Part shown: positions 46,976-56,939 of the stretch, piece by piece
How positions within the stretch are numbered: the first letter of the stretch is position 1
Layout: each line of letters starts with the position of its first letter
Assembly: GCA_963793295.1 (NCBI GenBank)
Contig: CAWBZX010000035.1
Span: 23,378 to 87,377, forward strand
DNA length: 64,000 nt
DNA from: JAHDHW01 sp963793295
GTDB taxonomy: Bacteria; Bacteroidota; Bacteroidia; Chitinophagales; Saprospiraceae
Direction: 5' to 3'
Position numbers and translations under genes: made by a program
Notes under the pieces: model-generated
Told to the model about the DNA's origin: nothing
What the model saw: the letters and a program-made list of their open reading frames with translations, nothing else
Databases searched by the model: none

Positions 46976-47663
46976 ATTTTTTCAAAGGACGATTCTTTTT
47001 TATGAAACCTGTTGGAGCAAAATAGCCGGTCTGATCTTCTGAATACCCTTGACCGATCGACATATTTAAAGCATCTCTCATTTCGAAATGCAAGTGGGCG
47101 CTATAACGGCCATGAGCGGTACCGATGGTCCCAATCTGTTGGCCCCGACTGACAAGCTCCCCGTTTTTAACATGTATGTTGTGCATGTGTGCATAAAGTG
47201 ACTCAACGTAGCTGTACTTAGGGTGATTTGGAAGCTTATGCACGATTCGAACTATGTTTCCCCAACCGCAACAAACATCTTCTGTAAAAATAACTAAGCC
47301 GTTGGCAGCAGCGTAGACAGGATCGCCTAAATCTGTGTTGCCTCCTCCGTTTCCGTTCCAATCTTCCCCTAAATGATAATTTTCGCCGAAAGTCTGTGCA
47401 TTGAAATAATTTAGCGCATCTGGTTTCCCAATAGGAAAATCAAAACCTTCTGATTCAAAGAGTTGGTTGACGATAAAAATGCTGTCATAATATTGTTCAG
47501 GTGAATTTTTTAGTTTGGGACTTTCAGCTGGAAGAGGATCCAAACCTTGGTGTAATCCAAATTCTTGAGTCGTTAAAGGCTTACTGTCGGAGGGCAGATT
47601 AATAGAAAAAAAATAAAATATGCCGCTGATGAAGATTAGAAAAATCAATTTGCCCATTCCCAA
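46974..47663 (-). CDS. M23 (LytM) family metallopeptidase
   Basis: The 229-residue protein has an N-terminal signal or anchor (LIFLIFISGIFYFFSINLP) and a LytM domain. The zinc ligands are visible in YHLGEDWNGNGGGNTD (H and D) and AHLHFEMRD, with YAHMHNIHVKNGELVSRGQQIGTIG typical of the beta-sheet core. M23 enzymes cut peptidoglycan cross-links or Gly-rich peptides. Since the key residues are intact, activity is expected; periplasmic location is inferred. It is convergent with the PKD protease. Confidence 0.88.
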   Translation of the reverse strand: MGMGKLIFLIFISGIFYFFSINLPSDSKPLTTQEFGLHQGLDPLPAESPKLKNSPEQYYDSIFIVNQLFESEGFDFPIGKPDALNYFNAQTFGENYHLGEDWNGNGGGNTDLGDPVYAAANGLVIFTEDVCCGWGNIVRIVHKLPNHPKYSYVESLYAHMHNIHVKNGELVSRGQQIGTIGTAHGRYSAHLHFEMRDALNMSIGQGYSEDQTGYFAPTGFIKKNRPLKK

Positions 47664-48169
47664 GAAGATCGTTTGTTTTTAAATTTTTTTTAATCGAATT
47701 AATGCAAAAAGAAGATTGATTTCACGTTAATTATGACTTCTGATACATTACGATTTATTTTAAAGGATAGATGCAATATTCATACCAGTGGTTTAGTGAA
47801 ATCGTACTTTTTTAAAAAAAATCAATTCCTTTTATTCACTTCTTTTTTATAAAAAAAGCCGTAATTTGTGGATTACTTCAATTTATAAGTACAGGTTTTG
47901 CAGGCGGATTTTTGAAAAGGAACAATATTTTGCGAAAACCAATGGTTAAACATACTTTGAAGGCGTATTAGTATTTCATTTTTCCAATTTGAATCAATCA
48001 AACTTTTGACGTCTTCCTGTGCGATTATAATGAAAAGCCATTTTAATGGTAACCCATAACACCTGCCTGATTAATTTTTCAAAAAAATAAAAAATCAGCA
48101 AACTTCTATTTTATTGAAGTTTGATTTGAGCTAATAATAATCCCAAGAGGTAGCTGAAGTTATAAAAAG
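47664..48169. other. Divergent intergenic region before the giant repeat protein
   Basis: These 506 A+T-rich bases separate divergent genes. I see poly-A and poly-T runs around 47810-47860 and a TAATTTG near 47870 that partly resembles a -7 box, but nothing convincing. The ribosome binding site AAAAGG precedes the GTG start at 48170. Confidence 0.35.
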
Positions 48170-51100
48170 GTGATCAAAAAAGAACAATATTATAATTCCA
48201 TTTTAAAGCACGTCGGTAAAGTTTTTTGCTTGACACTGCTGGCGTTTTTCATCCTTCCTCGTTTATCTTATTCACAAAGTTGCGAATGTACTGATTGTCC
48301 GGATATTGCCACAGCAAGTACGGTAACAGATTTTGAATTTTTAATAAGCGGAGCTGTAAATAATGACTTATCAAGTTTTGATCAGGGTGTTTGCGCTGTG
48401 GTCATTGAATTTATCCCCGATCATATATGGAGCCTTGAAATGGTTTTGACTTCTCCCGGAGGGCAACAAGTGACTTTGATTGGCCCTTCTGTGAACCAAT
48501 TTGGCTTTACCGGTCCTTTTGCCTGGGAAATCACTTTTCTTCCTTGCGGCGATATAGTTGCTCCTGACCCAGGCTTCAGTCCAGTATGGGATAATGACCA
48601 GCCCTGGGCTTTGGGAGCATTGTACTCTGGATCTTATTATCCAAACTCCGGTTGCCTCGAAGATTTTAATCTGGGCTCAGTGGATGGCATCTGGACCTTG
48701 AGCGTTAACAATACTTCTCCTGTAAATACAGCTCAGATTCTTGACTTTTCAGTTGTTTTTTGTGATGACGAAGGTTTAGATTGTTTTGAATGTGAAGCAA
48801 ATGCGGGCGGTTTTCAAGATACCTCTGCAATAGTTGCCTGTATGGGGGACCCCAGTTTAGTATTTGATTTGGAACCCGTTTATAGTGGAAGTAGTCCCGA
48901 TACTTCCATTTATGGTTACACCTATATCATTTCTCAGGAAGATACCATTATTTCTTACGACACTTTGCCAGATTTGACTGGATTTGGAGGAGGAGTTTAT
49001 AAAATAAATGGTTTTGCATATCGCCTTGTTGATTCTATTGATATCCCGCCACCAGATGGCAATACTACGGTTACTTCTCTCAATCAAGATCTCATCAATT
49101 TGAGTTCATCTTTTTGCGGAGATGTCACAGACACTTGTTTGACGGTTACAATCATAGAAATTGACACCACTTTTCTGATTGATACCTTGTGTGCCGGAGA
49201 TACTTTTATCTTTGGAATCGATACCATCTATACGCTTCCTGATACGATAATTAATGGTAATGATACCACATTCATTGCGGCCGATACGATGATTACCTCG
49301 ATTGATACCCTTACTGAAAGTGGCGTGTACGCTTTTGATTTAGAAAGTTTGGACGGTTGTGACAGTACGGTTATTTTTGATTTAACGATTAGAGATACAA
49401 TTCTGACGATTTTATACGACACGATCTGTGCAGAAGATAGTTATCTTTTTGATGGGGTGTTTTATGAAACCAGTGGTATTTATACTGCTATTTTTCCTGC
49501 TGAATCAATGTGTGATAGTACGGTTATTTTAAACCTGACCGTAAAAGATTCCATTATAACTTATCTGAACGAGGTGATCTGTGTCGGCGAATCATATACC
49601 GTTGGAAACAACACCTATACGTCAACGGGGATTAGCACTGATGTATTTAATTCGGTTGAAAATTGCGATAGTATTGTGATTTTGGATTTAACAGTTTTAG
49701 ATCCTACTGTTTCTATAATTCCACCGGGAGCCTTGAATTGTATTGATTCAACGGTTATTTTAGACGGTTCAGCTTCAACAGGAGAAGCGTTGATGTTTGA
49801 ATGGATTCATTTGGATAATGGCAATGACGGAATAATTAGCGGTGAAAATGAAGCCATAGCTGTTGTAAATAAAACAGGTAATTATTTATTAGTCGTTACG
49901 GATACTTTGGGTGGAAACGAATGCGTGGTGGCTACCAATGTTGGCGTAGGAGCAGATATCAATCCACCTCATATTATTGCATTGGGAGGAAGTATAGATT
50001 GTAATAATGAACAAGTTCAACTCACTGGAATTTCAATTACTCCGGGCGCAGTATTTAACTGGACCGGACCAAATAACTTTTCAACAGATGAACCGAATCC
50101 AATCGTAGATGAACCGGGAGAATATACGTTGCTGATTACCGGGCCAAACGGTTGTGAATCTGAATCTATGGTAACCGTGGATGTAGATACTATTCCCCCT
50201 GATCTTTCTCTCGCGGTCAGCGATACTTTAGATTGCAACATAACCATTGTGCAGTTATCTGCTAGTTCTTCACCAGTCGCCATAGATTACAATTGGACAG
50301 GACCAAACAATTTTAGTAGTAACCAACAAAATCCGGGTACAAGTTTTCCAGGAGAATATATTTTAATCGCTGAAACACCTAATGGATGCACATCTGAAGC
50401 GACCATTATTGTTGAACAAAATATTGAAACTCCAGATGCCGCCGCATTAGGAGATACTTTAAACTGTTCTATTTTGGCGGTTCAATTGCAAGGCAATTCT
50501 ATTACTCCGGGTGCAACATACAGTTGGACGGGACCAAACAATTTTATCTCCGATGAACAAAACCCTACAGCAACAGAGCCTGGCGAATATACTTTAACAG
50601 TTCAAGCTCCAAATGGCTGTGAAACCACTGTGTCTGCTTTTGTAGAACAAGATATTGTTAATCCAGATGCTGCCGCAATTGGAGACACTTTAAATTGCAA
50701 TATTTCAATCGTTCAATTACTGGGAAGTTCAACAACTCAAAATGTAAGTTACAGTTGGACGGGCCCAAATAATTTTGCCTCCGATCTTCAGAACCCAGAG
50801 GTAACCGTTTCAGGTGAATATTTCCTTATAGTTCAATCGACCAATGGCTGTGAAACCACAGTAAGTACATTGGTGGAGGAAGACTTTGATGTTCCCGATA
50901 TTAGTGGCACCGGAGGCACAATAGATTGCAATAATTTGACCGTTCAACTGACTGGTAATTCAATCACTTCAGGAGTAGCTTACAATTGGACAGGACCAAA
51001 TAATTTTACCTCGGATGAACAGAATCCTGTGGTAGATCAAGATGGTGATTATTCCCTTTTTGTGATTGGTCTAAATGGTTGTGTTTCACAATTTGGGGTT

Positions 51101-54100
51101 GTTGTTGAAATAGATACAATGCCTCCTGAACCTACTGTTTCAGTCAGTGATACCCTTGATTGTAATTTTACTATCGTCCAGTTATTTGGAAGTTCAACGC
51201 CTGTTGCTATAAGTTATGATTGGACGGGACCAAATAATTTTTCGAGTATCCAACAAAATCCAGGGATAAATCTTCCGGGGGAGTATAATTTGGTTGTTAC
51301 AACACCAAATGGATGTACAAATGAAGCAACAATAACGGTCATTCAGGATATTGAAACGCCTGATGCCTCTGCTGTGGGGGACACCCTAAATTGTAATATT
51401 CTAACTGTTCAACTTGAGGGAAATTCTATAACTCCCAATGTCGAATATAGCTGGACAGGCCCGAATAATTTTAATTCTAATGAGCAAAATCCAATAGTTT
51501 CAGAACCGGGGGAATATTTTCTCACTGTACAAGCTGAAAATGGATGCGAAACTACAATCAGTACAATGGTTGAACAGGATGTTGAAGTACCTGATATTTC
51601 GGCTGTCGGCGATACCTTAAACTGCAGTATTTCCATCGTTCAATTGGAAGGGAATTCTATAACTCCCGGAGTTGAATATAGTTGGACGGGGCCAAATAAT
51701 TTTACCTCGGATGAACAGAATCCAATGGTTGATGTCTCTGGTTTATATACCCTGTTTGTTTTGGCTTCAAATGGTTGTGAATCACAAGCTATTGCAATCG
51801 TTGAAATAGACACGATTTCACCAGAAATTAGCCTTTCCGTTAATGATACGTTAGATTGTAATGTTTCATCAGTACAATTATTTGCTGATTCTGAGCCTCC
51901 CGCGATTTCATATAATTGGATCGGTCCCAATAATTTCACATCGGATGAGCAAAACCCTATGGCAAGTGAGCCCGGAACATATATATTAGTCGCTATAACT
52001 CCAAATGGTTGTTCTGGCGAAGCTATTGTAATTGTTGAACAAGATTCAGATGTTCCTGATGCCTCTGCATTTGGAGATACTTTGGATTGTAATTTTCCAA
52101 TTGTACAGATAATTGGTGTTTCTAACACTCCAAATGTCACTTATAGTTGGATCGGTCCCAATAATTTTACATCAACACAGCAAAATCCATTTGTATCAGA
52201 ACCAGGAGAGTACTTTTTGACCGTTGAAGGAGTTAGTGGTTGTGGATTTACAACCAGTACGATGGTTGAAGAAGATCTGGCAATTCCAGATGCTTCAGCT
52301 ACAGGAGACACCTTAAATTGTACTATTTTATCGATTCTGTTGCAAGGGAATTCCATAACTCCTGGCGTGACTTACAGTTGGACCGGCCCGAATAATTTCA
52401 CCTCTGATGAACAGAATCCTGAAGCAACCGAGCCCGGCGAATATTTTTTAACCGTACAAGCTGCAAATGGCTGTGATACAACGGTTAGTACAATGGTTGA
52501 AGAGGATGTTGAATTGCCTAATATTTCAGCACTTGGTGATACTTTGAATTGTGCTATTTCAATGGTTCAATTACAGGGCAATTCCACTACTCCTGGCGTG
52601 ACTTACAGTTGGACCGGCCCGAATAATTTTAGTTCTGATGAACAAAATCCTGAAGCAACCGAGCCCGGAGAATATTTTTTAACTGTTGAAGCAGAAAACG
52701 ACTGTGAGGAAACAATCAGTGCAATGGTTGTATTGGATAATGAGATTCCTGATGTTTTTGCGATTGGCGATACATTGGATTGTAACGCTTCGATGGTTCA
52801 ATTACAAGGAATTTCTATAACTCCTGATGTGATATTTAGTTGGACAGGGCCCAATAATTTTAGTTCAAACGAACAAAACCCAATAGTTACAGTTCCTGGC
52901 GAATATTTTTTAACGGTACAAGCTCCGAACGGCTGTGAAGCAATGGCAAGTGCTGTGGTTGAACAAGATGCCGGAGTACCTGATGTATCTGCGACGGTTG
53001 ATGATTCCTTAGATTGTAATACCGCTTTAGTTCAATTGGAAGGGAATTCAATGACTCCCGAAGTAATTTACAATTGGGTGGGTCCCAATAATTTTTCTTC
53101 AGATGATCAGAATCCTCAAGTGTCGGAACCTGGTGAATATATTTTAACGATAACATCTCCAAACGGCTGTGAAGCGGTTGTCAATGTGATGGTTTATCAA
53201 AATATTGAAACGCCTGATGCCATTGCTGTTGGCGATTCTCTGGATTGCAATAATACAATTGCTCAATTAGAAGGGAATTCTAATACTCCTGGCGTGATCT
53301 ATAGTTGGACGGGCCCGAATAATTTTAGTTCAAATGAACAGAATCCGCAAGTAACGGAATCCGGCGAGTATTTTTTGACTGTCGAAGCCCTAAACGGTTG
53401 TGAAACAACAGTAAGTGCTTTAGTTGAAGAAACTTTTGAGTTACCTGATGTTTCTGCCATTGGTGGGAATTTAGATTGTATTTTTTCAATAGTTCAATTA
53501 CAGGGGAATTCCACTACTCCTGGCGTGACTTACAGTTGGACGGGTCCCAATAATTTTAGTTCTGATGAACAAAATCCTGAAGTAACCGAGCCCGGCGAAT
53601 ATTTTTTAACGGTACAAGCTCCAAATGGCTGTGATACAACAACAAGCATCATCGTTGGAGAAGATATTGAAATACCTGATGCCTTTGCTGTTGGGGACAC
53701 CTTGGATTGCGGCGCTTCTAGTGTTCAGCTACAAGGAAATTCTACGACCCTGGGCGTGACCTACAGTTGGACGGGCCCGAATAATTTTACCTCAGATGAG
53801 CAGAATCCTCAAGTGACCATACCCGGCGAATATTTTTTAACGGTAACAGCTCCAAATGGTTGTGAAACTATTGTGAATACTACAATTGAACAAGATTCAG
53901 AGGTTCCGGATGTTACAGCTACAGGCGATACTTTAAGTTGTTATATTTCGATGATCCAGTTGGAAGGGAATTCTACTACTCCTGGTGTCACTTATAGCTG
54001 GACGGGCCCGAATAATTTTAGTTCGGATGAACAAAACCCTGAAGTAACCGAGCCCGGCGAATATTTTTTAACAGTTGTCTCGCCTAATGGCTGTGAAGCA

Positions 54101-56602
54101 ATTAGCAATGCAACAGTATTTGGTGATTTTGAAACGCCAAATGCTAGCGCTGTCGGAGACACTTTAGATTGTACCATTTCATCCGTTCAATTACAAGGAA
54201 ATTCTACGACCCCTGATGTAGCTTATAATTGGACGGGCCCGAATAATTTTATTTCGTTTGAACAAAATCCTGAAGTAACCGAGCCTGGCGAATATTTTTT
54301 AATAGTGATCGCTCCAAATGGTTGTGAAACCATGACCAGCACTTTTGTAGCGCAAGATGCTGATGTACCAAATGCTACAGCCACAGGAGATTCGCTGGAT
54401 TGCCTTGTTTCAATCGCCCAGCTACAAGGTAACTCTACGACACCCGGGGTGACTTATAGCTGGACGGGTCCGAATAATTTTAGCTCGGACGAACAGAATC
54501 CTCAAGTGACTGAACCCGGCGAATATATTTTAACGGTTACCTCGTCAAGTGGTTGTTCAGCAGTAGCAAATGCTTTTGTGGTGGAAGATTCAAATGATCC
54601 TGATGTTATGGCTTTAACGGATACGCTAAGTTGTATCAACTTAAGTGCTCAATTGCAAGGAATTTCTTCAACTCCTGGAGTTAATTTTAACTGGATCGGG
54701 CCAAACAATTATAGCACGGACGAACAGAATCCCCAAGTAGTTGAGCCTGGCGAATATACCTTAACCGTAAATGCTCCAAACGGATGCTCTTCAGAAATGA
54801 TGATAGAAGTTGTTGATATTTCTGAATTTATCATTGCAGAGCTGACTGGTTCAGATACCATAACCTGTGATAATAGCTTAGCTCAAATAAGTGCGGAGGG
54901 CTCGTCAATGGGCAATGATATCGAATACCTGTGGCTTAATCCCGATAACGATTCTATTGGAAATAGCTTGCAGCAAACCGTTGTTGAAGGAGGTCTTTAC
55001 ACCTTGATTGTTTCAAGTAATGTTTCAGGCTGCTCAGCTGAAAACCAGATCTTTGTTGAAGAAAACACAAATCTCCCTTTAGCGGAAATCAATGCGGTTG
55101 GAAGCCAAAGTATAACTTGCCAGAATGGTAGTATTCTTTTAAGCGGCGAAGGATCAGGTCCATCAAATGAAGTTGTCTTGGAATGGTTTTTTGGTGGAAA
55201 TATGATCTCTAACGAAATTCAAATCCAGGTTGAAGAAGCTGGGGAATACGTACTTCAAATCACCAACTTTACAAATGGCTGTTTTGCTTTTGACACTATA
55301 ATAGTTGAAGAAAACACACAACTTCCGGAGATCGAAATTATCCAACCTTCAAGCTTGAATTGCATTGATACAATAATTCAAATCGACGCTACAAATTCAT
55401 CTCTTGGAAACGAGTTTGACTATCAGTGGATCAGCGTTTCAGGAGATGGAATTCAAAGCGGTGCTTCGACTTTAATGCCTACCATTAACCTGCCCGGTGA
55501 ATATGTTTTAATTATTGAAAATACAGAAAATGGCTGCGTCGATTCTTCCTCTGTAACTGTAAATTCAAATACAACATTGCCCATTGCTGCAGCGGGAGAA
55601 GCAGAAGATTTGAACTGCGATAATCCCACTACTTTTTTAAATGGGAATGGAAGTTCAATGGGTGCAATATTTAATTATTTGTGGACCGGCAATGGTATAT
55701 TGAATGGAAATGATAGCTTGAACCCTGAGGTTAACCAAACTGGTGTTTTCACACTTTTAGTAACCAATACGGAAAATGGCTGTATCGCCACCGATGCGGT
55801 TACGGTTGGAGGAACTACTGATTTTGTATCGAGCGCGTACGTTTTAGCGACCGATCCGGATTGTTTTGATGAAAACAACGGTTCCATTCAAATCGAAAGT
55901 GTTTTTGGAGGAGAAGGGCCTTACATGTATTCTGTTGGAGGCCAGCCTTTTGTGCAAAATAATGCTTTTTATGAATTGTCTGCTGGAGCATATGAAGTAA
56001 TCGTTATGGATGTAAGCGGCTGCGAATGGGATACTTTGATAACTTTAAATGTTCCAACCGATATCTTTGTCGATCTGGGAGAAGATGTTATCATTTCACT
56101 TGGCGATAGTTTTAATTTAGATCCACAGATCAATGTTCCATTTTTACAAGTCGATACCTTTTTCTGGCAGTATCACGATGCAACTTTCTGCGATACCTGT
56201 TTTAATCAATGGGTCACTCCTTTTCAAACCTCAACTTATTCAATAACCGTTTTGAACGAAACCGGTTGTCGCTCTACTGATGAAATTGTGGTTAGGGTGG
56301 AGAAGAACAGATTAGTTTATATCCCTAATGCTTTTTCACCGAATAATGACGGCAACAATGAAATCTTTATGGTTTACGGTGGAAAAGATGTTTTAAAAGT
56401 AAATTCCTTTCAAATATTTGATCGCTGGGGAGCTATTGTTTTTGAACGAGATAATTTTCAACCCAATGATGCTCTATTTGGTTGGGATGGAACTCACAAA
56501 GGACAAACTTTAAATCCCGCTGTTTTTGTCTATTTTGCTGAAATCGAGTTTATTGATGGCAGGGTTGAGATATACAAAGGAGATCTGACCCTTTTTCGAT
56601 AA
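48170..56602 (+). CDS. Giant exported protein with 21 tandem 77-residue repeats and type B CTD
   Basis: The 2,810-residue protein starts at a GTG with AAAAGG just upstream; the signal peptide ends near SYSQ (residue 37). Residues of about 45-205 resemble a proprotein-convertase P domain (VVIEFIPDHIWSLEMVLTSPGG, DGIWTLSVNNTSP). Then come CDSTVIFDLT-type modules, and from about 598 to 2220, 21 immunoglobulin-like repeats with the core YSWTGPNNFTSDEQNP and GEYFLTVQAPNGC. Four further repeats with an EENTxLP linker, one SprB-like repeat (CFDENNGSIQIESVFGGEGPY) and a gliding-motility-associated CTD (IPNAFSPNNDGNNEIF to the end) follow. It is probably a cell-surface adhesin exported by the type IX system. 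The frame is fully intact. Confidence 0.85.
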   Translation: MIKKEQYYNSILKHVGKVFCLTLLAFFILPRLSYSQSCECTDCPDIATASTVTDFEFLISGAVNNDLSSFDQGVCAVVIEFIPDHIWSLEMVLTSPGGQQVTLIGPSVNQFGFTGPFAWEITFLPCGDIVAPDPGFSPVWDNDQPWALGALYSGSYYPNSGCLEDFNLGSVDGIWTLSVNNTSPVNTAQILDFSVVFCDDEGLDCFECEANAGGFQDTSAIVACMGDPSLVFDLEPVYSGSSPDTSIYGYTYIISQEDTIISYDTLPDLTGFGGGVYKINGFAYRLVDSIDIPPPDGNTTVTSLNQDLINLSSSFCGDVTDTCLTVTIIEIDTTFLIDTLCAGDTFIFGIDTIYTLPDTIINGNDTTFIAADTMITSIDTLTESGVYAFDLESLDGCDSTVIFDLTIRDTILTILYDTICAEDSYLFDGVFYETSGIYTAIFPAESMCDSTVILNLTVKDSIITYLNEVICVGESYTVGNNTYTSTGISTDVFNSVENCDSIVILDLTVLDPTVSIIPPGALNCIDSTVILDGSASTGEALMFEWIHLDNGNDGIISGENEAIAVVNKTGNYLLVVTDTLGGNECVVATNVGVGADINPPHIIALGGSIDCNNEQVQLTGISITPGAVFNWTGPNNFSTDEPNPIVDEPGEYTLLITGPNGCESESMVTVDVDTIPPDLSLAVSDTLDCNITIVQLSASSSPVAIDYNWTGPNNFSSNQQNPGTSFPGEYILIAETPNGCTSEATIIVEQNIETPDAAALGDTLNCSILAVQLQGNSITPGATYSWTGPNNFISDEQNPTATEPGEYTLTVQAPNGCETTVSAFVEQDIVNPDAAAIGDTLNCNISIVQLLGSSTTQNVSYSWTGPNNFASDLQNPEVTVSGEYFLIVQSTNGCETTVSTLVEEDFDVPDISGTGGTIDCNNLTVQLTGNSITSGVAYNWTGPNNFTSDEQNPVVDQDGDYSLFVIGLNGCVSQFGVVVEIDTMPPEPTVSVSDTLDCNFTIVQLFGSSTPVAISYDWTGPNNFSSIQQNPGINLPGEYNLVVTTPNGCTNEATITVIQDIETPDASAVGDTLNCNILTVQLEGNSITPNVEYSWTGPNNFNSNEQNPIVSEPGEYFLTVQAENGCETTISTMVEQDVEVPDISAVGDTLNCSISIVQLEGNSITPGVEYSWTGPNNFTSDEQNPMVDVSGLYTLFVLASNGCESQAIAIVEIDTISPEISLSVNDTLDCNVSSVQLFADSEPPAISYNWIGPNNFTSDEQNPMASEPGTYILVAITPNGCSGEAIVIVEQDSDVPDASAFGDTLDCNFPIVQIIGVSNTPNVTYSWIGPNNFTSTQQNPFVSEPGEYFLTVEGVSGCGFTTSTMVEEDLAIPDASATGDTLNCTILSILLQGNSITPGVTYSWTGPNNFTSDEQNPEATEPGEYFLTVQAANGCDTTVSTMVEEDVELPNISALGDTLNCAISMVQLQGNSTTPGVTYSWTGPNNFSSDEQNPEATEPGEYFLTVEAENDCEETISAMVVLDNEIPDVFAIGDTLDCNASMVQLQGISITPDVIFSWTGPNNFSSNEQNPIVTVPGEYFLTVQAPNGCEAMASAVVEQDAGVPDVSATVDDSLDCNTALVQLEGNSMTPEVIYNWVGPNNFSSDDQNPQVSEPGEYILTITSPNGCEAVVNVMVYQNIETPDAIAVGDSLDCNNTIAQLEGNSNTPGVIYSWTGPNNFSSNEQNPQVTESGEYFLTVEALNGCETTVSALVEETFELPDVSAIGGNLDCIFSIVQLQGNSTTPGVTYSWTGPNNFSSDEQNPEVTEPGEYFLTVQAPNGCDTTTSIIVGEDIEIPDAFAVGDTLDCGASSVQLQGNSTTLGVTYSWTGPNNFTSDEQNPQVTIPGEYFLTVTAPNGCETIVNTTIEQDSEVPDVTATGDTLSCYISMIQLEGNSTTPGVTYSWTGPNNFSSDEQNPEVTEPGEYFLTVVSPNGCEAISNATVFGDFETPNASAVGDTLDCTISSVQLQGNSTTPDVAYNWTGPNNFISFEQNPEVTEPGEYFLIVIAPNGCETMTSTFVAQDADVPNATATGDSLDCLVSIAQLQGNSTTPGVTYSWTGPNNFSSDEQNPQVTEPGEYILTVTSSSGCSAVANAFVVEDSNDPDVMALTDTLSCINLSAQLQGISSTPGVNFNWIGPNNYSTDEQNPQVVEPGEYTLTVNAPNGCSSEMMIEVVDISEFIIAELTGSDTITCDNSLAQISAEGSSMGNDIEYLWLNPDNDSIGNSLQQTVVEGGLYTLIVSSNVSGCSAENQIFVEENTNLPLAEINAVGSQSITCQNGSILLSGEGSGPSNEVVLEWFFGGNMISNEIQIQVEEAGEYVLQITNFTNGCFAFDTIIVEENTQLPEIEIIQPSSLNCIDTIIQIDATNSSLGNEFDYQWISVSGDGIQSGASTLMPTINLPGEYVLIIENTENGCVDSSSVTVNSNTTLPIAAAGEAEDLNCDNPTTFLNGNGSSMGAIFNYLWTGNGILNGNDSLNPEVNQTGVFTLLVTNTENGCIATDAVTVGGTTDFVSSAYVLATDPDCFDENNGSIQIESVFGGEGPYMYSVGGQPFVQNNAFYELSAGAYEVIVMDVSGCEWDTLITLNVPTDIFVDLGEDVIISLGDSFNLDPQINVPFLQVDTFFWQYHDATFCDTCFNQWVTPFQTSTYSITVLNETGCRSTDEIVVRVEKNRLVYIPNAFSPNNDGNNEIFMVYGGKDVLKVNSFQIFDRWGAIVFERDNFQPNDALFGWDGTHKGQTLNPAVFVYFAEIEFIDGRVEIYKGDLTLFR
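49963..54830 (+). repeat. Tandem array of 21 x 231-bp coding repeats
   Basis: Each unit is 77 codons and contains the GPNNF or GPNNY core. Units in the second half (for example around 52350, 52590, 53500 and 53960) are much closer to each other in DNA than the first ones. This suggests recent expansion or gene conversion there. Confidence 0.85.
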
Positions 56603-56939
56603 TTAATAATTTCCTGATTATCCATAATCAAGGCAACTTTATTCCCCACATTTTTTATCATTAAAGTGGCAAAGCTTTTGCACTATAAATCATGAAATTC
56701 AAGCTAGTTTAAATGCCTGAATTTCAATCTTTTCGAATGAATTCCCTCCCTTGTATTTATTCGCTTAGGTAACAGCAAGTTATACATTCATTCAACTTGG
56801 CATGTTAAGCTTTTGTATTCGAGCCAATTTTCAAACATAACCTCTTTTTAAAAATACCAATCCACTTACAAATTTTTGTTGACCAAAACTCTTGGCAAAT
56901 AAGTTTTTTCAAAATGAGAATCCTGTAAAGAATTTGACG
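56603..56939. other. Intergenic region between two giant surface genes
   Basis: These 337 bases have no clear terminator and no convincing promoter box. A TTG-initiated extension of the next gene from 56892 is possible but lacks a signal peptide at its start, so I leave it out. Confidence 0.4.

Noticed and set aside
49963..54830. CRISPR or satellite array
   Set aside because: The 231-bp period is an exact multiple of three, lies within one open frame and encodes protein repeats; there are no spacers of CRISPR size.
56892..56939. TTG start at 56892 for the giant protein
   Set aside because: The ATG at 56940 starts a perfect signal peptide, whereas the 16-residue extension is charged and unusual.
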